A stretch of 64,000 bases of DNA, from contig NZ_CP073104.1 of NCBI RefSeq assembly GCF_018138145.1, forward strand, positions 3,658,001 to 3,722,000, given 5' to 3'. The notes beneath the pieces were generated by a model that saw nothing but the letters and a program-made list of their open reading frames with translations, had not been told where the DNA came from and searched no databases. The DNA is from Pseudomonas sp. SCA2728.1_7 (GTDB lineage Bacteria > Pseudomonadota > Gammaproteobacteria > Pseudomonadales > Pseudomonadaceae). Shown here piece by piece: positions 58,329 to 64,000 of this stretch (positions within the stretch are counted from its first letter, which is position 1; every line of letters begins with the position of its first letter). The position numbers and the translations under genes are program-made.

Positions 58329-59252
58329 TCAGGACTGACTGGTTGGCGTCGACGGCGTCGATGCAACAGTCGGGGTAGCCACCGGAGTCGGTGCCGCGGC
58401 GGAGTTCGACGCGCTCACCGGGGCCGCCGGAGTGGCCGGCTTGGCTGCAGCAGGTGCTGCTGGCTTCGGCGCAGCGGCTTTCGGCGCGGCCGGTTTTTTC
58501 ACTGCTGGCTTCTTCGCCACAGCCGGTTTGGCCGCAGGCTTGGCAGCCGGTTTGGCGGCAGCGGTTTTCGCGGCTGGCTTGGCGGCAGGTTTTGCTGCGG
58601 TTTTGGCCGCAGGTTTAGCTGCCGGTTTGGCAGCGGCTTTGGCGGCAACCGGTTTGGCTGCAGCTTTTGCGGCCGGCTTGGCGGCGGCGGTTTTCGCAGC
58701 TGGTTTAGCCGCGGCTTTTGCAGCAGGTTTAGCTGCCGCTTTGGCCAGTGGCTTGGCAGCAGACTTGGCCGCTGGTTTGGCCGCAGCCGTTTTCGCTGCC
58801 GGTTTTGCCGCAGCGGTTTTGGCCGCCACAGGCTGGGTTTTCAGACCGGTGAGTTTTTCGATCTGCTTGGTCAAGGTTTCCACCTTGCTATGCAGTGCTT
58901 TGACCTCATTGCGGCTCGGTACGCCCAGGCGCGAAATCGCGCTGTTCAGGCGCTTGTCGAAAGCCCCTTCCAGCTCGTCCCATTTGCCCAGGGCGCGATC
59001 TTTCACGCCGCTGATGCGCGACTTGGCCGAAGAAGCGGAGTCCTTGGCGGCATCGACTTTTTTGCCGACTGCAGACTTGGTGAGCTTCTCGGCTTTCTCG
59101 CCGTCTTTGACCAATGTATCGAAGAGCTTGCTGCCGTCAGTGTCGATCTTCGAGTACACGCCTAAACCAGCCAGCCAGATTTTTCGGGAGTAGTCTTCGA
59201 CTTTCCCGATCCACGAGCTGCCTTCTTTATCGGTGTTCTTTTTACCAGCCAT
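58329..59252 (-). CDS. phaF: PHA granule-associated phasin with histone-like tail
   Basis: This 307-residue protein has two parts. Residues 1 to about 140 are a phasin domain (KVEDYSRKIWLAGLGVYSKIDTDG, then a leucine-zipper-like KALHSKVETLTKQIEKLTG segment). The rest is a lysine- and alanine-rich tail of repeated AAKPAAK units resembling histone H1 and the regulator AlgP. The tail binds DNA and ties granules to the nucleoid so that they are shared at division. It follows phaI by ten bases. The repeats make this stretch prone to length change. Confidence 0.96.
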   Translation of the reverse strand: MAGKKNTDKEGSSWIGKVEDYSRKIWLAGLGVYSKIDTDGSKLFDTLVKDGEKAEKLTKSAVGKKVDAAKDSASSAKSRISGVKDRALGKWDELEGAFDKRLNSAISRLGVPSRNEVKALHSKVETLTKQIEKLTGLKTQPVAAKTAAAKPAAKTAAAKPAAKSAAKPLAKAAAKPAAKAAAKPAAKTAAAKPAAKAAAKPVAAKAAAKPAAKPAAKTAAKPAAKPAAKTAAAKPAAKPAAKPAVAKKPAVKKPAAPKAAAPKPAAPAAAKPATPAAPVSASNSAAAPTPVATPTVASTPSTPTSQS

Positions 59253-59262
59253 CCCGTTCTCC

Positions 59263-59685
59263 TTAAGATTTACGCGCGACGCGTTCGAGCAATGCCGTCA
59301 GCTCATCGAGCTTAGCAGAGAGTGTCTCAACGTCATGTTTAGACGGAATGCCGATACGATTCAAGGCGCTTGCTACGCGGGAGTCGAACGCCTTCTCGAC
59401 CTTGTCGAGTTGAACTTCGACACGACCTTTGAAAGAACTCACTTCGCTCTTGGCTTCATCGATCTCGGCGTTGGCCGCTTCGAGTTTTTCGGTGACGGCT
59501 TTTTTGCCTTTCTTTTCAACAGTTTGACCAGCCTTGATCAACTCCTGAAAGTACTCGCTGCCCTCTTGGCCGACCTTGGCGTAGGCACCCAGGCCTGCCA
59601 GCCAGATCTTGCGGGCATAGGATTTGACGTCGCTCAGAGCAGAAGTCGAAGCGTCGATTTTTTTCTTCAAAATTACTTTGGCCAT
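59263..59685 (-). CDS. phaI: Phasin PhaI
   Basis: This 140-residue phasin coats PHA granules. It starts MAKVILKKKIDASTSALSDV and shares the AYARKIWLAGLGAYAKVGQEG block with the N-terminus of PhaF. A coiled-coil C-terminus (SAKLDELTALLERV) follows. ATG 59685 is preceded by a GAGGTG ribosome site; the longer frame from 59745 is not conserved. It heads the minus-strand phaI-phaF operon convergent with phaC1ZC2D. Confidence 0.95.
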   Translation of the reverse strand: MAKVILKKKIDASTSALSDVKSYARKIWLAGLGAYAKVGQEGSEYFQELIKAGQTVEKKGKKAVTEKLEAANAEIDEAKSEVSSFKGRVEVQLDKVEKAFDSRVASALNRIGIPSKHDVETLSAKLDELTALLERVARKS

Positions 59686-59815
59686 GGTGCACCTCACGCG
59701 CAGAAGGTTTGAGGAACTGCCCGCGAAAGTGTCGGGCTCAGGCACAAAGTAGGCAGAAAAATTAGAAACGGCACCCTAACAACTGACATGAACCTCAGGC
59801 CGTACACAAAACAAA

Positions 59816-59905
59816 TGTAGGAGTGAGCCTGCTCGCGATAGCGGTGTATCAGTCAAAAATGATGTCGACTGACAGACCGCTATCGCGAGCAGGCTCACTC
59901 CTACA
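59816..59905. repeat. REP doublet (REPIN), 90 bp, head-to-head
   Basis: Left arm TGTAGGAGTGAGCCTGCTCG, right arm its perfect reverse complement, between the PHA-associated small gene and phaI. Confidence 0.93.
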
Positions 59906-59928
59906 GGGGATCGTATTTCAGGCGGAAA

Positions 59929-60204
59929 TCAGACCAGGGCTTTATCGAGGGCTTTTTCGATCTCGGCTTTGATCATGCCGCTCATGGCCGACATCATGAT
60001 GCCCAGTTCCACGTCGACCTTGATCGAATCGTCCGCCACATGCACCGCGCCTTTCACGCCCGAGCGCTTGAGGTTCAGGGTGTCGCCGGACCATTGCGGC
60101 TCCAGGCCATATTGTTCGGAGAGTTTTTGCGCCAGCTTGTCGGCCTTCTCGCGGGCGGCTTCCTTACCCAGATTGTGGGCACGCTCAACAGTGATTTTGG
60201 CCAT
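59929..60204 (-). CDS. Polyhydroxyalkanoic acid system family protein
   Basis: This 91-residue protein starts MAKITVERAHNLGKEAAREK. It matches the small PHA granule-region family found beside pha loci (also annotated polyhydroxyalkanoic acid system protein). It is mostly helix followed by short strands (GDTLNLKRSGVKGAVHVADDSIKVDVELG). A granule or folding role is suggested only by location. ATG 60204 has AGGAGT upstream; the longer frame from 60324 is not conserved. Confidence 0.85.
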   Translation of the reverse strand: MAKITVERAHNLGKEAAREKADKLAQKLSEQYGLEPQWSGDTLNLKRSGVKGAVHVADDSIKVDVELGIMMSAMSGMIKAEIEKALDKALV

Positions 60205-60370
60205 TGATTGACTCCTGCTTTTTGAATGGGGCGATAAATAGGTATCGGTAAATCTTGACCGCCGCTGCGGCAAATCGTCCCGAGGGTTGCCCATCTTACC
60301 TTTAGCCATTCCAAGACAAAGCATGGCTTGGGGATTAGAATGTCGCGCATTCTCTTTTGGTGACAGCGAT

Positions 60371-61141
60371 ATGACTGATCAGCGCAAAGGCAGCGATGCC
60401 GAACCCACCACTCACTTCGGCTTCAAAAACGTTCCGGAAAGCCAGAAAGCGGAAAAAGTCGCTGAGGTTTTCCACTCGGTAGCCGCCAAGTACGACCTGA
60501 TGAACGACCTTCTGTCGGGCGGCATGCACCGTTTGTGGAAGCGTTTCGCGATCGAACTGTCGGGCGTGCGCAGCGGTAACCGCGTGCTCGACATCGCCGG
60601 AGGTACCGGTGACCTGACCAAAAAATTCTCGCACCTGGTCGGCCCGACCGGTCAGGTCGTGTTGGCCGACATCAACGAATCGATGCTCAAGGTCGGCCGT
60701 GATCGTCTGCTCGATCTGGGTGTCGCCGGCAACGTCGAGTTCGTTCAGGCGGACGCGGAAAAACTGCCGTTCCCGGACAACCATTTCGATTGCGTGACCA
60801 TCGCCTTCGGCCTGCGCAACGTGACGCACAAAGAAGACGCTCTGCGCTCGATGCTGCGCGTGCTCAAGCCTGGCGGTCGTCTGCTGGTGCTGGAATTTTC
60901 CAAGCCAACCAACGCGCTGATGTCGAAAGCCTACGACGCCTATTCGTTCGCCTTCATGCCACTGATGGGCAAGCTGATCACCAATGACTCGGAAAGCTAT
61001 CGCTACCTGGCCGAATCGATCCGCATGCACCCGAATCAGGAAACCCTGAAGTCGATGATGGTCGACGCCGGTTTCGACCGCGTGACCTATCACAACATGA
61101 CCGCAGGCATTGTCGCCCTGCATCGCGGCATCAAGCCCTGA
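60371..61141 (+). CDS. ubiE: Ubiquinone/menaquinone biosynthesis C-methyltransferase UbiE
   Basis: This 256-residue SAM methyltransferase C-methylates the benzoquinol ring in ubiquinone synthesis. Motif I is [16 protein letters not shown], and the family signatures [19 protein letters not shown] and [25 protein letters not shown] are complete. ATG 60371 follows GTGACAGCG; the longer frame is rejected. The stop TGA shares its A with the ubiJ ATG, so ubiE-ubiJ-ubiB are coupled. Confidence 0.97.
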   Translation: MTDQRKGSDAEPTTHFGFKNVPESQKAEKVAEVFHSVAAKYDLMNDLLSGGMHRLWKRFAIELSGVRSGNRVLDIAGGTGDLTKKFSHLVGPTGQVVLADINESMLKVGRDRLLDLGVAGNVEFVQADAEKLPFPDNHFDCVTIAFGLRNVTHKEDALRSMLRVLKPGGRLLVLEFSKPTNALMSKAYDAYSFAFMPLMGKLITNDSESYRYLAESIRMHPNQETLKSMMVDAGFDRVTYHNMTAGIVALHRGIKP

Positions 61142-61764
61142 TGTTGCTCACCGGGCTGCTCGCCAGCGTTGAACTCGGCCTCAACCGGGTGCTGCGTCTC
61201 GACAGCACGGCGCTGCCGCGACTGGCGCATTTGACCGGCAAGGTGATTGCCGTCGACTGCCGCAGCCCGGCGCTGCAACTGTTCATCCTGCCGAGCGACG
61301 AAGGTCTGATGCTGGCCTCGCACTGGGAAACCGCTGTCGACTGCACCCTGCGTGCGCCGGCCTCGAGCTTGATCAAACTGGCCGTGAGCAAAGACAAGAC
61401 CGCGGTGTTGCACGCCCCGGAAGTCGAGCTCGATGGCGACAGCGGCGTGCTGCTGGAGCTGGCCGGCGTGCTGCAGGACCTTGAGCTGGACTGGGAGTAC
61501 GAACTCTCGCGCTGGCTCGGCCCGGTTGCCACGCAACTGGTCGGTGGCCACCTGCGCAGCCGCGCACGCTGGTATCAACAAGGATTTGCCAGCCTCAACC
61601 AGAACCTCGCCGAATACCTCGCCGAAGAATCGCGCACCCTCGTCGGGCAGCGCGAAGCCGAAGCGCGGTTCAGCGAACTGGACCGGATCAAACTTGATCT
61701 GGAACGTCTCGAGGCGCGTTTCGAGCGCCTCTCCCGATCCCTCGACCCAAGCGATAACGCATGA
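61141..61764 (+). CDS. ubiJ: Ubiquinone biosynthesis accessory factor UbiJ
   Basis: This 207-residue protein has an SCP2 lipid-binding domain in the first 130 residues ([34 protein letters not shown]) and a coiled-coil C-terminus ([26 protein letters not shown]). UbiJ binds hydrophobic ubiquinone intermediates in the soluble Ubi complex. It overlaps ubiE by one base and ubiB by four. Confidence 0.95.
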   Translation: MLLTGLLASVELGLNRVLRLDSTALPRLAHLTGKVIAVDCRSPALQLFILPSDEGLMLASHWETAVDCTLRAPASSLIKLAVSKDKTAVLHAPEVELDGDSGVLLELAGVLQDLELDWEYELSRWLGPVATQLVGGHLRSRARWYQQGFASLNQNLAEYLAEESRTLVGQREAEARFSELDRIKLDLERLEARFERLSRSLDPSDNA

Positions 61765-63365
61765 AGCTGCTCGCCGTCCGCCGTCTGCTGCGCATCCAGT
61801 CTGTCGTGATCCGCTACCGCCTCGATGACCTGCTGTTCGATCTGCCGCTGCCCTGGTTTCTCCTGGCGCTGCGCTATGTGCTGCCATGGCGCTGGTTCCC
61901 GCGCAAGCCGCTGGACCTGAGCCGGGGCGCACGTTTGCGTCTGGCGTTGCAGGATCTCGGGCCGATTTTCATCAAGTTCGGGCAGATTCTTTCGACCCGC
62001 CGCGACCTGCTGCCGGAAGACATCGCCGATGAGCTGATGCTGCTGCAGGACCGCGTGCCGCCGTTCGATTCGCAGCTGTCGATCAAATTGATCGAAGAAC
62101 AGCTGGGCAAGAAAATCAGCGACGTGTTCAGCCGCTTTGACGTCGAACCGCTGGCTTCGGCCTCGGTGGCGCAGGTACATGCCGCGCAGCTGAAAACCGG
62201 CGAAGAAGTCGTGGTCAAGGTGATCCGTCCGGGCCTGAAGCCGATCATCGCGCAGGATCTGGCGTGGCTGTTCATTCTTGCCCGCGCCGCCGAAAAACTC
62301 TCCGCCGACGCGCGGCTGCTGCACCCGGTCGACGTGGTCCAGGACTACGAAAAAACCATCTACGACGAGCTCGATCTGCTGCGCGAGGCGGCCAACGCCA
62401 GCCAGTTGAAACGCAACTTCGAAGGTTCGCCGCTGCTCTACGTGCCGCAGGTCTACTGGGACTGGTGCCGGCCGAAAGTACTGGTGATGGAACGTATCTA
62501 CGGCATTCAGGTGACCGATCTGGCGACCCTCGCCGACCAGCGCACCGACATGAAAATGCTTGCCGAACGCGGTGTGGAGATCTTCTTCACCCAAGTATTC
62601 CGCGACAGTTTCTTCCACGCCGATATGCACCCGGGCAACATCTTCGTCAGCACCGTCAATCCGTGGAGCCCGCAGTACATTGCGATCGATTGCGGCATCG
62701 TCGGCAGCCTGACCCCGGAAGATCAGGATTATCTGGCGCGCAACCTGTTCGCCTTCTTCAAGCGTGACTACCGTCGCGTGGCACAACTGCACATTGATTC
62801 GGGCTGGGTGCCGGCGGAAACCAAACTCAACGAATTCGAAGCGGCGATCCGTACCGTGTGCGAACCGATCTTCGAAAAACCGTTAAAAGATATTTCATTT
62901 GGCCAGGTGCTGATGCGCCTGTTCCAGACTGCGCGTCGCTTCAACATGGAAGTGCAGCCGCAGCTCGTTCTGCTGCAAAAAACCTTGCTGAACATCGAAG
63001 GCCTCGGCCGTCAGCTGTACCCGGATCTGGATCTGTGGAACACCGCGCAGCCGTTCCTGGAGCGCTGGATGCGCGAGCGCGTCAGCCCGAAAGCCTTGCT
63101 CGGCAACGTGCAGAGCCAGTTCGAACAACTGCCGCACTTGGCCAACATGGCTCGCGATCTGCTCGAACGCATGTCCCAGCCGCACGCCTACGACCCGCCA
63201 CCACCGTGGCACAAACGCAAGGATGACTGGTTCCTGCGCCTGCTCGGTTGCGCGCATCTGGCCGGCGGGGTGATCCTCGCCCTCGGTGGCCCGCTGCACG
63301 AATTGGGGCATTGGCCGGCGGGAATCATGGTGGCAGTCGGCTTGTATCTGGTCGTTCGCCGATAG
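61761..63365 (+). CDS. ubiB: Ubiquinone biosynthesis kinase-like protein UbiB
   Basis: This 534-residue atypical kinase of the ABC1/ADCK/COQ8 family has the KxGQ motif in [16 protein letters not shown] and the Ala-rich loop [11 protein letters not shown]. The ATP-binding VVVKVIRPG, catalytic [13 protein letters not shown] and metal-binding AIDCGIVG follow. Two C-terminal spans ([15 protein letters not shown] and [15 protein letters not shown]) hold it in the inner membrane. It is an ATPase needed for aerobic ubiquinone synthesis. Confidence 0.97.
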   Translation: MKLLAVRRLLRIQSVVIRYRLDDLLFDLPLPWFLLALRYVLPWRWFPRKPLDLSRGARLRLALQDLGPIFIKFGQILSTRRDLLPEDIADELMLLQDRVPPFDSQLSIKLIEEQLGKKISDVFSRFDVEPLASASVAQVHAAQLKTGEEVVVKVIRPGLKPIIAQDLAWLFILARAAEKLSADARLLHPVDVVQDYEKTIYDELDLLREAANASQLKRNFEGSPLLYVPQVYWDWCRPKVLVMERIYGIQVTDLATLADQRTDMKMLAERGVEIFFTQVFRDSFFHADMHPGNIFVSTVNPWSPQYIAIDCGIVGSLTPEDQDYLARNLFAFFKRDYRRVAQLHIDSGWVPAETKLNEFEAAIRTVCEPIFEKPLKDISFGQVLMRLFQTARRFNMEVQPQLVLLQKTLLNIEGLGRQLYPDLDLWNTAQPFLERWMRERVSPKALLGNVQSQFEQLPHLANMARDLLERMSQPHAYDPPPPWHKRKDDWFLRLLGCAHLAGGVILALGGPLHELGHWPAGIMVAVGLYLVVRR

Positions 63366-63446
63366 CCAGTTTCGTGATCGGCTGGCACACTGTTTCAATG
63401 CCTGAACCCGACTATTGAAGTGTGGGGTTCGCTGTCGGAGTCGAAG

Positions 63447-63848
63447 ATGAAAAACTGGCTGGACGAGATCAAGTGGGACGCTGATGGCCTGGTGCCGGCG
63501 ATTGCCCAGGATCACAAGACCGGACGCGTGCTGATGATGGCCTGGATGAACCGCGAGGCGCTCGAACTGACCGCTGCGGAAAACCGTGCAATCTACTGGT
63601 CACGTTCCCGTGGCAAGCTGTGGCGCAAGGGCGAAGAGTCCGGCCATGTGCAGACGCTGCATGAAATGCGTCTGGACTGTGACGCCGACGTGATCATCCT
63701 GATGGTTGAACAGATCGGCGACATCGCTTGCCATACCGGCCGTCAAAGCTGCTTTTACCGTGTCTTCGAAAACGGCGACTGGAAGACAGTCGACCCGGTT
63801 CTGAAAGACCCGCACGCCATTTATTCCGCAGGACACAAACATGAGTGA
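63447..63848 (+). CDS. hisI: Phosphoribosyl-AMP cyclohydrolase
   Basis: This 133-residue enzyme opens the purine ring of phosphoribosyl-AMP in histidine synthesis. Conserved blocks are [45 protein letters not shown] (zinc and magnesium ligands) and [11 protein letters not shown]. It is the separate, non-fused form, with hisE overlapping its end by eight bases. ATG 63447 is used; the frame from 63420 is longer only by chance. Confidence 0.96.
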   Translation: MKNWLDEIKWDADGLVPAIAQDHKTGRVLMMAWMNREALELTAAENRAIYWSRSRGKLWRKGEESGHVQTLHEMRLDCDADVIILMVEQIGDIACHTGRQSCFYRVFENGDWKTVDPVLKDPHAIYSAGHKHE

Positions 63849-64000
63849 CACCCTGACCCGCCTCGCTCAGGTGCTTGAAGAGCGCAAGGGCGCAGCCGCC
63901 GACAGCTCGTATGTGGCTAGTCTGTATCACAAGGGTTTGAACAAGATTCTGGAGAAAGTCGGCGAAGAGTCGGTCGAAACCATTATTGCCGCCAAGGACG
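63841..64000 (+). CDS. hisE: Phosphoribosyl-ATP pyrophosphohydrolase (5' part)
   Basis: The first 53 codons are visible: [38 protein letters not shown] and [10 protein letters not shown]. This is the all-helical MazG-like fold with the conserved KVGEES and AKD metal-binding residues. It hydrolyses phosphoribosyl-ATP, the step before HisI. The ATG overlaps the hisI stop, and the gene runs past the window end. Confidence 0.93.
   Translation, partial: MSDTLTRLAQVLEERKGAAADSSYVASLYHKGLNKILEKVGEESVETIIAAKD

Noticed and set aside
58432..59193. Ala/Gly-rich frame opposite phaF
   Set aside because: It is the complement of the AAKPAAK repeats of PhaF, with no independent features.

Overview
The window is chromosomal DNA of a Pseudomonas, most likely of the P. 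fluorescens group. The evidence is the high-GC codon use, the pilMNOPQ-aroK-aroB and phaC1-phaZ-phaC2-phaD / phaF-phaI gene orders, protein lengths that match Pseudomonas orthologues, and a dense set of GAGCCTGCTCGCGA-type REP palindromes. Nearly all of it is protein-coding. No rRNA, tRNA, CRISPR array, prophage or complete insertion sequence is visible.

Layout. 1-285: 5' part of a ParA-family ATPase on the minus strand. 642-19653: a tightly packed plus-strand operon for an aryl polyene (APE) type pigment. It holds a type II polyketide/fatty-acid-like synthase (ketosynthases, chain-length factor, two ACPs, ketoreductase, dehydratases), an acyl-CoA ligase fused to a dehydratase domain, acyl- and glycosyltransferases, a MIO-type aromatic amino acid ammonia-lyase, a LolA-like carrier, an MMPL exporter, a CPA2-like antiporter, a halogenase-like flavoprotein, a methyltransferase and lipoproteins. 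The genes mostly overlap by a few bases. The only two larger gaps both contain REP palindromes. 19654-20701: a decayed antitoxin gene and a small secreted paralogue of the last lipoprotein of the operon. 20806-23101: divergent LysR regulator and MFS transporter.

23280-39045, all minus strand: hemE; gltBD (glutamate synthase); then pilM-pilN-pilO-pilP-pilQ-aroK-aroB and an AAA/SPOR protein, joining type IV pilus assembly, the shikimate pathway and a cell-division-like protein. 39262-52658: mrcA/ponA (PBP1A), maeB, a thermonuclease-like protein, rpmE, priA, argS, a SPOR-domain protein, hslVU and a DUF971 protein. 52917-60204: the medium-chain-length polyhydroxyalkanoate locus, with phaC1-phaZ-phaC2-phaD on plus facing phaI-phaF on minus, plus a PHA-associated small protein. 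60371-63365: ubiE-ubiJ-ubiB for ubiquinone. 63447-64000: hisI and the start of hisE.

The most interesting material is the APE operon, which carries tailoring and transport genes beyond the core set (halogenase-like flavoprotein, ammonia-lyase with an unusual Phe-His selectivity pair, antiporter). Next are the repeats. Seven head-to-head REP doublets are each exactly 90 bp and three in the opposite arrangement are each exactly 64 bp. A terminal-inverted-repeat element is present once as a 176-bp unit and once internally amplified into three 133-bp units. Readable regulatory signals include a sigma-70 promoter with an adjacent dyad before the APE operon, a sigma-54 type promoter before phaC1 and a sigma-32 type promoter before hslV.
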